Positions 1-6,971 are shown, counted from the stretch's first letter. The stretch is DNA of 28,138 bases from a virus (IMGVR_UViG_3300032093_000657:1-28138); one strand, 5' to 3'. Numbers and translations: made by a program. The notes: generated from the sequence alone by a model not told the origin.

Positions 1-238
1 GTCCCATCAGTCTAGTAGTCTCAAAGAATGACGCTATGGTAGTCTTTTTTAGGGTATCTAGCTTAGACCTACCAATGAGAGACTTAGTGCCTGCATACTT
101 GAGCCTCCTCTGTATCTGCCATATACACCCTAGTCTTGTCTTGCCTCCACCTGCAGCTCCTCCATACAGTATCATGTTGGCAGGGTGGTTATTCCTGAGA
201 TATATCAGTGCTTCTTTCTGCTTGTCTAGTAGTTCCAT
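1..238 (-). CDS. terL: Terminase large subunit, N-terminal part (cut by window edge)
   Basis: This is the first 79 codons of a leftward gene that runs off the left edge. Residues about 20-33 read MILYGGAAGGGKT, a Walker A P-loop of the type that opens phage large-terminase ATPase domains. It is followed by basic segments (IQRRLKYAG, IGRSKLDTLKKTT) typical of TerL N-termini. TerL is the ATP-driven DNA packaging motor that docks on the portal. The ATG overlaps the stop of the upstream 49-residue gene (TGATG), which fixes the start. The nuclease domain lies outside the window. TerL is on the minus strand at the end of the early operon, while the small subunit, portal and capsid genes are on the plus strand, which is unusual. 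Only the ATPase N-terminus is seen, but the motif context makes the call fairly firm. Confidence 0.87.
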   Translation of the reverse strand, partial: MELLDKQKEALIYLRNNHPANMILYGGAAGGGKTRLGCIWQIQRRLKYAGTKSLIGRSKLDTLKKTTIASFFETTRLMG

Positions 239-387
239 CACTTTTCTTTGCTCATGATGAGCTGAGCTTTGCACACTGCATACCTCTGTTGGTAGTCAGT
301 GAACTCTGAGTTCATGACTTCATCATTCATGCAACGGCCTATGAATTGCTCATCAGACTCATTTTGTTTTTTTGTAGGTAGTGGCAT
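238..387 (-). CDS. 49-residue conserved phage protein next to TerL
   Basis: A short gene (MPLPTKKQNESDEQF..., 49 codons) sits directly upstream of terL and overlaps it by one base. Its core has the pattern FIGRCM-x5-VMNSEF-x4-QRYAVC. I recall short phage proteins with this pattern (EFI-RCM ... EF-d--QR-A-C) encoded in or fused to head and packaging genes of diverse phages; their role is not known to me. The two cysteines (residues 19 and 39) do not form an obvious zinc site. Translational coupling to terL is likely. The gene is real by its motif, by position and by filling the space between neighbours. Its function is inference only: packaging or head association. Confidence 0.7.
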   Translation of the reverse strand: MPLPTKKQNESDEQFIGRCMNDEVMNSEFTDYQQRYAVCKAQLIMSKEK

Positions 388-390
388 ATT

Positions 391-627
391 TTAATTTATT
401 AGTTCTATTGATAGTCCTTTCTCTGTAAGTAGTTCTCTGAGGTATTCTCTAAGATCACAATAAGCTTGCTTGTACTCCTCATTTTTAGTCTCGTCATACT
501 TCACTGCCCTCCGCATGTACTCATCAAGCTCCCACAATACAAATGTGATTTCATCTATATGAGTGATGAGCTTGTGCTTTGCTCTATCATCTGGATCATT
601 GAGGTCAAAGGTGATGGTAGCTTTCAT
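391..627 (-). CDS. Conserved hypothetical phage protein (78 aa)
   Basis: A small acidic protein beginning MKATITFDLNDPDD, with a central WELDEYMRRAVKY segment and a largely helical, charged remainder. It resembles short proteins beginning with a KATITFDL strand that recur in Bacteroidetes phages and prophages; no function is known to me. It lies in the leftward operon, its start overlaps the stop of the next upstream gene by 4 bases, and only 3 bases separate it from the 49-residue gene downstream. No membrane segment, signal peptide or metal-binding motif is visible. Confidence 0.7.
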   Translation of the reverse strand: MKATITFDLNDPDDRAKHKLITHIDEITFVLWELDEYMRRAVKYDETKNEEYKQAYCDLREYLRELLTEKGLSIELIN

Positions 628-1205
628 TCTTGTCCTCCAAATGTTTCGTTATAGTATTGTTCGGATTTATGAATATAACCTTCTTGAGGCATCCAATTAT
701 GCGTGTTGAAATAAGCACTTGCCATTGCGTTTTTATATGAACTTATCATCTCCTCTTTGTGCATTGCTTTGGCTTGTCTCAAGATTGAGTGCCATTCGAA
801 TTTGTCTTTGGGTGTATTCAATAATTCAACAAAGAGCCATTCAATACTACTTTGTTTTTTGCTGATACTTTTAGGTTGCCATGTACTATCTATTCTTTTA
901 TAGCCTCTATCCCATAAGAATTGATCTACCAGTCCAGTGTTTTCTATTGCATTTTTAAGGTCAGTAAAATACTTAGCATCATCCTCATCACATTTATGTA
1001 TGAAATCATCAGAGATAATTTTCTTTACAAAAGTTTCTTTTGCTTTCTCAATCCATTCCTCTTTAGTAGGCAGATATTCCCTTTCGTCAAACATCTCAAA
1101 AGTCATGTATTTTTTGAGAGTCGCAGTATAGACATGATCATAAGAGTCTGTCATTGTTTTGATTTCTACCTCATTAAAATCAAATAGGTCATATATTTGT
1201 TTCAT
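624..1205 (-). CDS. Conserved hypothetical phage protein (193 aa)
   Basis: A 193-residue soluble, charged protein. The N-terminal half (residues 1-110) is rich in K, E, D and aromatic residues and matches nothing I recognise. The last 75 residues include SSIEWLFVELL, a HKEEMISSYKNAMASAYF stretch and YYNETFGG near the end. Similar C-terminal blocks (SAVEWLxxxL ... KQMEKEQI ... YYNETFG) recur in small proteins of Bacteroidetes phages with no assigned function. The N-terminal half may be a lineage-specific extension. It overlaps both neighbours by a few bases, so it belongs to the operon. The gene looks more AT-rich than its neighbours by eye. Confidence 0.7.
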   Translation of the reverse strand: MKQIYDLFDFNEVEIKTMTDSYDHVYTATLKKYMTFEMFDEREYLPTKEEWIEKAKETFVKKIISDDFIHKCDEDDAKYFTDLKNAIENTGLVDQFLWDRGYKRIDSTWQPKSISKKQSSIEWLFVELLNTPKDKFEWHSILRQAKAMHKEEMISSYKNAMASAYFNTHNWMPQEGYIHKSEQYYNETFGGQE

Positions 1206-1429
1206 AGTTCTTTGATGTGTTTTTTTACTTTAGTCCAGTACTTGATAGCTTGCTGTTCTCCAGTCTTATCTTCTACTGGTGCTGCAAGTATCCGATCCAC
1301 AGCTAACATCACTGACTCTTTGACTCTGTCTCTAGTCAGCTGTTCTAATTTCATTTCTTTGACTACAGCCAGTGCATGCTTCAGCATGAACTTTGCTTGT
1401 GCTTTTGGGGATGCTAGGAGCTTGCTCAT
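1202..1429 (-). CDS. Hypothetical phage protein (75 aa)
   Basis: A short, mostly helical basic protein (pattern QAKFMLKHALAVVKEM ... RDRVKESVMLAVDRIL ... YWTKVKKHIKEL). It has no recognisable domain, membrane segment or cysteine cluster. The start overlaps the stop of the upstream gene by 4 bases (ATGA), and its end overlaps the next gene, so translational coupling is likely. It could be a small adaptor or inhibitor, as is common in early phage operons, but nothing in the sequence says which. Confidence 0.6.
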   Translation of the reverse strand: MSKLLASPKAQAKFMLKHALAVVKEMKLEQLTRDRVKESVMLAVDRILAAPVEDKTGEQQAIKYWTKVKKHIKEL

Positions 1430-1662
1430 TTGTTGTATCTTTTATTCATTAAGTCTGAGGGATCATACTCTCGGTACAGCTGTCCCATTTCACAGCATAA
1501 GTCAAAGTGGTCTCTCTCATCCAGGATAAGCTTATCAATCAGCTCCTCTAGATCGTGCAGTGCTTGTACATAGCCACTGTTGTAAGTATTCAAAGCCCTA
1601 TTGAGCTTTGCCTCTATGAGATTATCTACCTCATCCTTAAAGATTTGCGCTGGTGTTTTCAT
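1426..1662 (-). CDS. Hypothetical phage protein (78 aa)
   Basis: A helical, acidic protein starting MKTPAQIFKDEVDNLIEAKLN, containing NSGYVQALHDLEELIDKL and a later CCEMGQLYREYD segment. The reading frame is open to an earlier ATG at 1689. I chose the ATG at 1662 because the shorter form begins with a natural helix and overlaps the upstream gene less (26 rather than 53 bases). No function is recognised. The amphipathic helical pattern could indicate a coiled-coil or dimerising protein. Confidence 0.55.
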   Translation of the reverse strand: MKTPAQIFKDEVDNLIEAKLNRALNTYNSGYVQALHDLEELIDKLILDERDHFDLCCEMGQLYREYDPSDLMNKRYNK

Positions 1663-1906
1663 TTGATAAAGATACATTATTTTTTTCAACTAACTGATAC
1701 TCACCTCTATTATCTAGTGGAATAAAGCCTGAGCCATTGCCATGTACTACCTTCATGAAGTCTACCTCTACCTTTGCAGAGTTCACTATCACTTGTGCTA
1801 CATCTGAGATAGTCTGTGCTTTCTCAATGTCTATGTCTCCATCCTTTAGCATTTCGATTACTTCAAAGAGATGGTTTCTTAAATCCTCAATCTTGTTTCG
1901 TGCCAT
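1637..1906 (-). CDS. Conserved phage protein of the LRNHLFE type (89 aa)
   Basis: Residues 9-55 have the pattern LRNHLFEVIEML ... DIDIEKAQTISDVAQVIVNSAKVEVDFMK, which I recognise as a widespread small phage and prophage protein family, usually near HNH or packaging genes. Biochemical function is unknown to me. The C-terminal 30 residues are polar and low complexity (ENTSANL). It follows the HNH endonuclease gene and overlaps it by about 20 bases. Family resemblance is confident; function is not assigned. Confidence 0.75.
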   Translation of the reverse strand: MARNKIEDLRNHLFEVIEMLKDGDIDIEKAQTISDVAQVIVNSAKVEVDFMKVVHGNGSGFIPLDNRGEYQLVEKNNVSLSNENTSANL

Positions 1907-2501
1907 GATTTCTTATTGTTTTTTTTAGTTTTGATATTGTTTTTATTGCTTGTACTATTTCTTTGGGATAGCGGTGGATAGTGTTTCTTGCCATAGCTTC
2001 CTCATAGGTCAGCAGCAGCAGATTATCTATTGATACATTGAGCTTATTATTATCCTTAAAAACTAGTTTATGTCGGGGTGGTATTGGTCCATTCACTTCC
2101 TCCCATACTATGTGATGTACTGCTTTCCATTTTTTTGGATCCGCTACCTTCCTCTCCAGGTATCCATCCACAGTGATTCTCTCACTGCCTACTGGTTTAT
2201 AGTTATGAGGCTTGTGTCCTTTCTTGAACTCAGTAGCTACACTCACCCTCATGTACTTACCTTTATTCCATGTAATATCGCCTTTCTTATACCGGTGCGC
2301 TTTGCCATACTTAAAAAGATTCTCGTTAGTCTTAGCTAACATCTGCTTCATGTACTCAGGATTCTTTTTTATTTTTCTACTGCACGCTATACCATGTACC
2401 TTGCTCTCTGTCAATCCATACTTGAGTGCTACTTCTCTTGTACTCATGTGTGGGTAGTCGGATAGTATTTGATGCAGGAATTCTTGACTGTACTTTTTCA
2501 T
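1887..2501 (-). CDS. HNH endonuclease with N-terminal HTH
   Basis: Residues 1-45 look like a helix-turn-helix (STREVALKYGLTESKVHGIACSR), suited to sequence recognition. Residues 95-165 carry an HNH core: KGHKPHNYKPVGSERI and DGYLERKVA strands, then H129-H130, a VNGPIPPRHKLVFKDNN segment and the closing N160 (SIDNL). This layout matches HNH_3-type free-standing phage endonucleases, which can be homing enzymes; HNH proteins are also known to assist terminase packaging in phages such as HK97. The basic C-terminus (KLKKTIRN) fits DNA binding. It lies in the same operon as terL a few genes on, compatible with either role. Confidence 0.85.
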   Translation of the reverse strand: MKKYSQEFLHQILSDYPHMSTREVALKYGLTESKVHGIACSRKIKKNPEYMKQMLAKTNENLFKYGKAHRYKKGDITWNKGKYMRVSVATEFKKGHKPHNYKPVGSERITVDGYLERKVADPKKWKAVHHIVWEEVNGPIPPRHKLVFKDNNKLNVSIDNLLLLTYEEAMARNTIHRYPKEIVQAIKTISKLKKTIRNHGTKQD

Positions 2502-2833
2502 GCGAATAAAGATAATTGTTGTGTTTTCGGTAATTCATCCTGCAAGATCTCAATGAGTCTTTTGTATGTCTCAGGCTCTGACCTATGCTGCAGTCTATAG
2601 ATAGACTCAGCTATTGCTTTCTCAAAGGCTGCATTTTCAGTGCTATATCTCCCCAAAGTATTTGCACATGAATATGCAAAACCCTCCAGCTTACCATCAA
2701 AGTGTATTCCATAAGTCCATAAGCTATTAGGTGCTTGAGCTACCTCTATCATGACACAATACTTTTTATTACACTTGTAGCTCATTGTCTTAGGATTGAT
2801 ACACACTCCATGCTTATTCCATTGATACTTCAT
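2498..2833 (-). CDS. Conserved phage protein with C-terminal clamp-binding-like QLSLF motif
   Basis: A 111-residue protein. The N-terminal half has a conserved-looking IEVAQAPNSLWTYGIHFDG segment and four cysteines (C11, C21, C26 and C56). The C-terminal half is helical and ends QQLSLFA. QLSLF matches the pentameric bacterial beta-clamp-binding consensus QL[S/D]LF, and its position at the extreme C-terminus is typical for clamp partners. I infer recruitment to the host sliding clamp, either for phage replication or to interfere with the host. I recall related phage proteins that also end in such a motif, but the protein itself has no named function. It overlaps both neighbours by 4 bases. Confidence 0.72.
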   Translation of the reverse strand: MKYQWNKHGVCINPKTMSYKCNKKYCVMIEVAQAPNSLWTYGIHFDGKLEGFAYSCANTLGRYSTENAAFEKAIAESIYRLQHRSEPETYKRLIEILQDELPKTQQLSLFA

Positions 2834-3606
2834 AGATCAGCTTTTATATTGTTCATGATAGTATTGAAAAGCTCCTCATTCTTGATGATGTGCTTATAGA
2901 CCTCACACTTGACCTGGTTAATCTGCTCAGTCTTTATCATTGACTTCCACTCCTCGCTGCTGTACTTAGCTCTATCCCATTCACCCATCACCTGATACAT
3001 ATTGCTTTTTACTTTGAGCTTGACATCACTTAGCCATTCATCAGAGATATACTCATCTTTGAAGTACCCTCTCTTGATTAGTGACTGCATGATTAGGGGT
3101 GCAGTGTATCTCACTTTCTTTTCAAAGAATGCATCTTGCTGGTCAGCTATCAGCATGTCATGGAGTGCTTGTATATTCACCCTCTCCTCAATCTTCATCT
3201 GCTTTCTTTCCTCTTTCTTGCTGATGTCTTGCATTGCCTTTCTGCTATACTCAATGTACCGGGTAAGTACATCACTGACATACTGCACGCTGAACATATT
3301 GTAGTGCTCTATCCTGGTCCACTCGGTACCCAATGCATTGAGGTCAAAAGCTAACTGCATCTCACCCAGTGTGATGTTGCCATACTTCTCCACTATGAGC
3401 TGAGAAAGTATAGTAAACTCTTCCTGAGATGGTAGCTGTTTAATTCCACTAATAGTGATAGGCTTGACCATACTCATCTTGAACTGCTGAGGACTGAGTG
3501 CATTGATTCTGACAGTGGTCTGTGCCTGGATCAGTGATTGCTCACTCTTTGTCAATCCACTGCTGTAGGTCTTGCCTGCTAATTCTACCGATTTTACTTG
3601 TGTCAT
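2830..3606 (-). CDS. Conserved phage replication-region protein (258 aa)
   Basis: A 258-residue soluble protein starting MTQVKSVELAG. Its middle contains LSQLIVEKYGNITLGEMQLAFDLNA followed by EHYNMFSVQYVSDVLTRYIEYSRKA, a pattern I recall from proteins in replication regions of Bacteroidetes phages that lie next to DnaA- or DnaD-like genes. The function is not established. The C-terminal half is charged and helical with no motif I recognise. An upstream in-frame ATG at 3654 would add 16 poor residues; I prefer 3606. It overlaps the upstream replication-like gene by about 65 bases, which is large but common in this operon. Confidence 0.68.
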   Translation of the reverse strand: MTQVKSVELAGKTYSSGLTKSEQSLIQAQTTVRINALSPQQFKMSMVKPITISGIKQLPSQEEFTILSQLIVEKYGNITLGEMQLAFDLNALGTEWTRIEHYNMFSVQYVSDVLTRYIEYSRKAMQDISKKEERKQMKIEERVNIQALHDMLIADQQDAFFEKKVRYTAPLIMQSLIKRGYFKDEYISDEWLSDVKLKVKSNMYQVMGEWDRAKYSSEEWKSMIKTEQINQVKCEVYKHIIKNEELFNTIMNNIKADL

Positions 3607-4144
3607 TTGATTGGTTTTTAAGTTTTGATTGTTGCTCCAAATATACATCAACATTAAATCCTACCCACTGCCTACCTATGGCATTCACAATAACTTGCTT
3701 AGCCAAGTCATGGTCATTGTTGCAGTCTCTCATCAGTGTGCTATATGCCATGTATTCACTCTTTGCAGATTTGTAGGAAGTCTTAGATACCTTAGTCTTA
3801 TACTCTATCCACTCATCCCAGCATCCTTCTAACTTTCCTACTAAATCTTTGTTTCTTGGCTCTTTGTACAGCTCATTCACTACTATTTGATCTACCTCAT
3901 ACTTGACAAGATTAGCTTTCTCTAGTGATGTGAATGCGACATCTAGAGCAAGAGCTTCCTGCTGGATCTTTGCCTCTCTCATAGATATGCCTGGATTGAT
4001 AAACATAGATGCAATGTGCAGAGCTATATTGTCACTCATTATCTCAGCTACTTGGTTATCCTTGCACAAGTAGTAGAGCTTGAAGTACACACCCACATGG
4101 TGTGAGTGCATACCTCTTAGCTTATTGATTGCATCTTTCTTCAT
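3542..4144 (-). CDS. Putative replication organiser (winged-helix-like N-terminus)
   Basis: Residues 1-95 (GMHSHHVGVYFKLYYLCKDN ... DVAFTSLEKANLVKYEVDQIVVNELYKEP) have the layout of a winged-helix domain as found at the N-terminus of phage replisome organisers. Residues 105-175 (CWDEWIEYKTK ... YKSAKSEYMAYSTL ... AKQVIVNAIGRQWVGF) resemble a C-terminal block seen in replication-region proteins of Bacteroidetes phages. The polar tail ends RISRQDLQQWIDKE. Its position between the DnaA-domain gene and the 258-residue protein supports a role in origin recognition or helicase loading, but no catalytic motif is visible. Confidence 0.6.
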   Translation of the reverse strand: MKKDAINKLRGMHSHHVGVYFKLYYLCKDNQVAEIMSDNIALHIASMFINPGISMREAKIQQEALALDVAFTSLEKANLVKYEVDQIVVNELYKEPRNKDLVGKLEGCWDEWIEYKTKVSKTSYKSAKSEYMAYSTLMRDCNNDHDLAKQVIVNAIGRQWVGFNVDVYLEQQSKLKNQSNDTSKIGRISRQDLQQWIDKE

Positions 4145-4674
4145 TTCAATATCTTTATATGTGAGATTGCCTTGAAGTGATCAGTGGCATCTATCCCTTT
4201 ACTCTGTAAATGTAATAAGATATTTTCTAAGTCTTGCCGGAAATTACGATCTACTGAGTACAGACTATCAATCCTTTTGATGCCATTGAGTACTGTTGCA
4301 TGGTCTCTGTTATAGTAGGAGCCAATGACATTGAGAGAAAAGTACTCTTTCAGATATCTTGATACCCACATGCACACTTGCCTGGTGAAGTTTATGTCAG
4401 CTACTCTATTGCGTGCCATGACATCAGTAACAGATATCCGGTGATATTTGCAGACAAGCTCTCTGACAGTCAATAGGGGATCCATTTTCGGATTGCCATC
4501 CTCATCATCTTTAGGTCTACCTTCATCCAGCTGTATCTTCACTTCATCAATCTGCTGCTGTATCATGGTCTCAAATAGATCAATGAGCTTTTGATGGACA
4601 TAGTTTTTCTTATCCTCAACAACACAAGCCATGATGTCATTGTACTTTTGTTTTAGTGGTATGAATGTTCTCAT
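4141..4674 (-). CDS. Stand-alone DnaA domain IV (origin-binding) protein
   Basis: Residues 68-150 match the C-terminal DNA-binding domain of DnaA. The segment RELVCKYHRISVTDVMARNR corresponds to the first helices, and NVIGSYYNRDHATVLNGIKRI is the DnaA signature, with R123, D124, H125 and T127 in the base-contacting loop. The AAA+ ATPase domain is absent: the protein is 177 residues against about 450 for DnaA, and the N-terminal 65 residues are helical and polar. It probably recognises DnaA-box-like repeats in the phage origin or competes with host DnaA. Neighbours (SSB-like, winged-helix, HTH) support a replication role. The domain call is firm; whether it initiates or inhibits replication is open. 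Confidence 0.87.
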   Translation of the reverse strand: MRTFIPLKQKYNDIMACVVEDKKNYVHQKLIDLFETMIQQQIDEVKIQLDEGRPKDDEDGNPKMDPLLTVRELVCKYHRISVTDVMARNRVADINFTRQVCMWVSRYLKEYFSLNVIGSYYNRDHATVLNGIKRIDSLYSVDRNFRQDLENILLHLQSKGIDATDHFKAISHIKILK

Positions 4675-4823
4675 GTGCCTGGAGTATTAAGTAGCTTTAG
4701 CATAAACATACAGCCAGCCTCAAAAGCCATCAGTCTAGTGCCATCACACTGACCATCCTCATTCATTCCGGCATATTGCTCAGATGCTGCTTTGATGGCA
4801 GTCATTATCTCAAATGCGTTCAT
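4671..4823 (-). CDS. 50-residue hypothetical protein
   Basis: A short gene starting MNAFEIMTAIKAASEQYAGM and ending MLKLLNTPGT. It exactly fills the gap between the HTH gene and the DnaA-domain gene, with ATGA overlaps at both ends, which strongly suggests it is translated. It is helical with no recognised motif. It could be a small partner of the adjacent DNA-binding proteins; nothing more can be supported. Confidence 0.6.
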   Translation of the reverse strand: MNAFEIMTAIKAASEQYAGMNEDGQCDGTRLMAFEAGCMFMLKLLNTPGT

Positions 4824-5110
4824 AGGTCTGACTCTTGTGTAGGTTGTACTGATTTGTACTGACAGTCATAGATGAACTGAGCCATGTCTTTCACTGACAT
4901 CTTGCAATGGTGAGCTAAAGTAAAGATGTCACCTATTGTCATCATGCCTGGATACTTCTCCCATCTGCGAGCTGTGGGCCAGCTAACATTGAGAACTTTC
5001 GCCATTTCGTAAGTAGAAACAAAGTATTGGCGCATTTTAGACACAAATGGTCTATTGATTAGGTTGCTTTCATCTGCCCTACTTAGGTAGATTTTGTCTA
5101 TCTGATTCAT
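4820..5110 (-). CDS. HTH DNA-binding protein (96 aa)
   Basis: Residues 29-80 contain a clear helix-turn-helix: FVSTYEMAKVLNVSWPTARRW (helices 2 and 3) followed by TIGDIFTLAHHCKMSVKDM. The TARRWEK sequence resembles recognition helices of Cro/MerR-type small regulators. No ligand or cleavage domain is present, so it is a minimal DNA binder, plausibly a regulator of early transcription or a replication accessory. The gene is joined to its neighbours by 4-base ATGA overlaps. Confidence 0.7.
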   Translation of the reverse strand: MNQIDKIYLSRADESNLINRPFVSKMRQYFVSTYEMAKVLNVSWPTARRWEKYPGMMTIGDIFTLAHHCKMSVKDMAQFIYDCQYKSVQPTQESDL

Positions 5111-5643
5111 GTAAATAAAGTTTTGATTTTTGCAAATATAGATTTTTTGTTTTGTAGTTCAGCTATCATCTTATCTTTTGTTTTGATAGTGAACTCTAGG
5201 GTAGATATTCTAGCCTGTTGTCTATTGAGATCAGATTGTAGATTCCTTATCTCATTCTTGTAGATTGCCTCCTGAGCTATCCCTTTCATGTCAGCTGGTA
5301 GTTCTACCTCGCATGTCACTATATCAGAGGTGGTATCTTTTTTAATAGACCTTGCCATGAGATTGTACTCAGCCTCATACCTAGACATCACATAGTCTAG
5401 AATATAGTCAGTGCTGTGGTTTTTAGGATTGGAGTATAGTACTGTCCTATCCTTAGTGTCAATGATCTCTAGCTCTCTGAGGTACTTCATGAACTGATGG
5501 CCTAGTCTATAGTTCTTTGACACATCATTGCTCGTGCCAGGTAGACACTGGAGGAGGTGCAGGTCATTGATTAGACCTGCTACCTTTACTCTTGTTTTTT
5601 GCTGTATGTTCATGCCTTTCTTAGTTTTAGCGTATCTATCCAT
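5107..5643 (-). CDS. Putative DNA-binding protein with C-terminal coiled coil
   Basis: A 178-residue protein. The N-terminal part (residues 15-75: VKVAGLINDLHLLQCLPGT ... LGHQFMKYLRELEII) could form a winged-helix-like fold. Residues about 125-165 form an uninterrupted heptad-like coiled coil (IRNLQSDLNRQQARISTLEFTIKTKD), followed by a short basic tail. This suggests an oligomeric DNA-binding or structural role in the early region. I do not recognise a family. The gene begins 11 bases after the SSB-like gene and overlaps the HTH gene by 4 bases. Confidence 0.6.
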   Translation of the reverse strand: MDRYAKTKKGMNIQQKTRVKVAGLINDLHLLQCLPGTSNDVSKNYRLGHQFMKYLRELEIIDTKDRTVLYSNPKNHSTDYILDYVMSRYEAEYNLMARSIKKDTTSDIVTCEVELPADMKGIAQEAIYKNEIRNLQSDLNRQQARISTLEFTIKTKDKMIAELQNKKSIFAKIKTLFT

Positions 5644-5654
5644 AGCTTTGGTAT

Positions 5655-6290
5655 TCAGAAGGGTAAGTCATTTTCATCTATAGATGCATCCATCTTGCGA
5701 TCATTGAATGCATTATCAATGGCATCTTGATCAGGCAACTGCCCAGTGTTCAAGTAATATTCAAAGTACTGAGCCATCTGTGCATATTCATGTTGCTGAT
5801 AACCTGGTCCCTTAGCATCTATTGCAGCTTTTAAGGCCACTGATCTCGCAATGTTCTCCTGCTGACTTGGTGCCTGCTTGGTCCCTACTTGGTTGGTACT
5901 TGGTCGGTACTGTTGGTCAGGTGCTTTCTCAAGCTTGATGCTGTACTGAGTCTTGCCCTTGAACTGACCCTTACTTTCGATGCTGTAGTAGATTTCTGCT
6001 CCAGTGCAGATCTTTGATGGCATCTTTTCTTTGGTGCCTACTGATCCCTCGTCTCCATTGTCTAGAGTGATGTTGTGGTAGTAGATTTTGCCTGATGGTC
6101 CCTCCCACTCCCGGGAGAAGACGCATGATGTAACTTTTGCGTTTTTCATTTTCTTTTTATTATTTGATTGTTCTATACTTTTGAGGAAGCCTTCATGCTC
6201 CACTGCTCTTTTGATATTATCCAACTGATTCTCCGGAGAGTCCTCAGCTACTAGGATGGGTGCTCCATCCTCATCTTTGATCCAGGGCAT
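5655..6290 (-). CDS. SSB-like single-stranded DNA-binding protein
   Basis: Residues about 48-125 (MKNAKVTSCVFSREWEGPSG, YYHNITLDNGDEGSVGTKEK, GKTQYSIKLEKA) alternate beta strands in the manner of an OB fold. A glutamine- and proline-rich linker follows, then an ARSVALKAAIDAKG helix, and the protein ends DASIDENDLPF. That acidic, PF-terminated tail is the hallmark of bacterial SSBs, which recruit replication and repair proteins through it. The inferred role is coating ssDNA during phage replication or recombination. The sequence is not a canonical SSB, so the call rests on fold pattern plus tail. The start overlaps the stop of the upstream 56-residue gene by one base (TAATG). Confidence 0.72.
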   Translation of the reverse strand: MPWIKDEDGAPILVAEDSPENQLDNIKRAVEHEGFLKSIEQSNNKKKMKNAKVTSCVFSREWEGPSGKIYYHNITLDNGDEGSVGTKEKMPSKICTGAEIYYSIESKGQFKGKTQYSIKLEKAPDQQYRPSTNQVGTKQAPSQQENIARSVALKAAIDAKGPGYQQHEYAQMAQYFEYYLNTGQLPDQDAIDNAFNDRKMDASIDENDLPF

Positions 6291-6460
6291 TACTTCTGAT
6301 AAGTTTTTTCTGTTAGTAGTTCCTCCATTCTTTCTAAGGGAGTTCTCTTAGTCCCTGCTGCAATATGCTGGGCTATCTGATTGTAGTCTAGCTTTTCTGT
6401 TGGATAGCTTGCAGACTGTACACAGATGTACTTTTTGGGGTAGGTTAGGTTGACTTTCAT
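6290..6460 (-). CDS. 56-residue hypothetical early protein
   Basis: A short gene (MKVNLTYPKKYICVQSASYP ... LLTEKTYQK) that fills the interval between the SSB-like gene and the next upstream gene, with a 1-base overlap on one side and an ATGA overlap on the other. No domain is recognised. The tight coupling and absence of other coding potential here make it a probable gene. Confidence 0.58.
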   Translation of the reverse strand: MKVNLTYPKKYICVQSASYPTEKLDYNQIAQHIAAGTKRTPLERMEELLTEKTYQK

Positions 6461-6663
6461 ATCTCTTGATTATTTAAGATTTCTAAATTTGGGTACTCAG
6501 GGATATACTTGTACGCAAATAGTTCCTCATGAGTGCTTGCAAGCTCCTCTTTGGTAAATACCTCACCTTCATATTTTGATGCGAACTTTTGCAATGCTAT
6601 TTGTAGGATAGTAAGCTCAGCATTAGTGAGCTCTAGCTTCCATGATTTTCTATTGTTTCTCAT
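6457..6663 (-). CDS. Hypothetical early protein (68 aa)
   Basis: A small protein with two predicted amphipathic helices (KLELTNAELTILQIALQKFA and TKEELASTHEELFAYK). There is no metal-binding, membrane or DNA-binding signature I can name. It is second in the leftward operon, three bases after the first gene's stop. Confidence 0.6.
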   Translation of the reverse strand: MRNNRKSWKLELTNAELTILQIALQKFASKYEGEVFTKEELASTHEELFAYKYIPEYPNLEILNNQEI

Positions 6664-6666
6664 GGC

Positions 6667-6876
6667 TTAGATGTTTTCGGTGATTTCAAAAATGTAGATC
6701 TCTTGTGATGGACGGACCTCATCATCACATGCCCAGGCAAAGCCATCAGCATCATAGCCAGTTAGCATTAGGTTGAGCTCACTGGCTTTCTCATTGACAT
6801 GATTGTTAGCCATTGCTTTTGTTGGTAGTTCAATCATACTTGTGTTGACACCCTCTCTGTAGATTACTTGATACAT
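6667..6876 (-). CDS. First gene of leftward early operon, hypothetical (69 aa)
   Basis: I place the start at the ATG at 6876 (MYQVIYREGVNTSM). The frame stays open to 6969, but the extra 31 codons are extremely AT-rich, contain promoter-like elements and look non-coding. The protein contains GYDADGFAWACDDEVRPSQEIYIFEI and no domain I recognise. Being first behind the divergent promoter, it is expected to be made very early, a position often used for host-takeover peptides. That role is inference only. Confidence 0.6.
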   Translation of the reverse strand: MYQVIYREGVNTSMIELPTKAMANNHVNEKASELNLMLTGYDADGFAWACDDEVRPSQEIYIFEITENI

Positions 6877-6899
6877 AGTTTTTTTGTTTTTGATTTCAG

Positions 6900-6907
6900 C
6901 AAAGATA
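6900..6907 (-). promoter_or_regulatory. Candidate leftward early promoter (-7 element)
   Basis: On the minus strand this reads TATCTTTG, an exact match to the Bacteroidota -7 consensus TAnnTTTG, about 24 bases upstream of the chosen start at 6876. A T-rich stretch (TTTTTTTCG near 6929-6936) lies close to the expected -33 position, but there is no perfect TTTG there. It would drive the whole leftward operon. Confidence 0.5.
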
Positions 6908-6947
6908 TGAATACTTTTGAATATAGACGAAAAAAATATCAATTCTT

Positions 6948-6971
6948 TTATTAACATAGTTATTAACATAG
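6948..6971. repeat. Tandem 12-bp repeat in divergent promoter region
   Basis: TTATTAACATAG occurs twice back to back (6948-6959 and 6960-6971) with no mismatch. It lies between the leftward and rightward promoter-like elements, where a regulator would control both directions. It may be an operator or simply AT-rich promoter DNA. Confidence 0.55.

Noticed and set aside
4051-6220. Scattered TTATCC strings as possible DnaA boxes
   Set aside because: They do not extend to TTATNCACA, are not clustered and lie in coding sequence; no origin is called.
6877-6969. 31-residue N-terminal extension of the first leftward gene
   Set aside because: Extremely AT-rich, contains the promoter-like elements and looks unlike protein; start placed at 6876.
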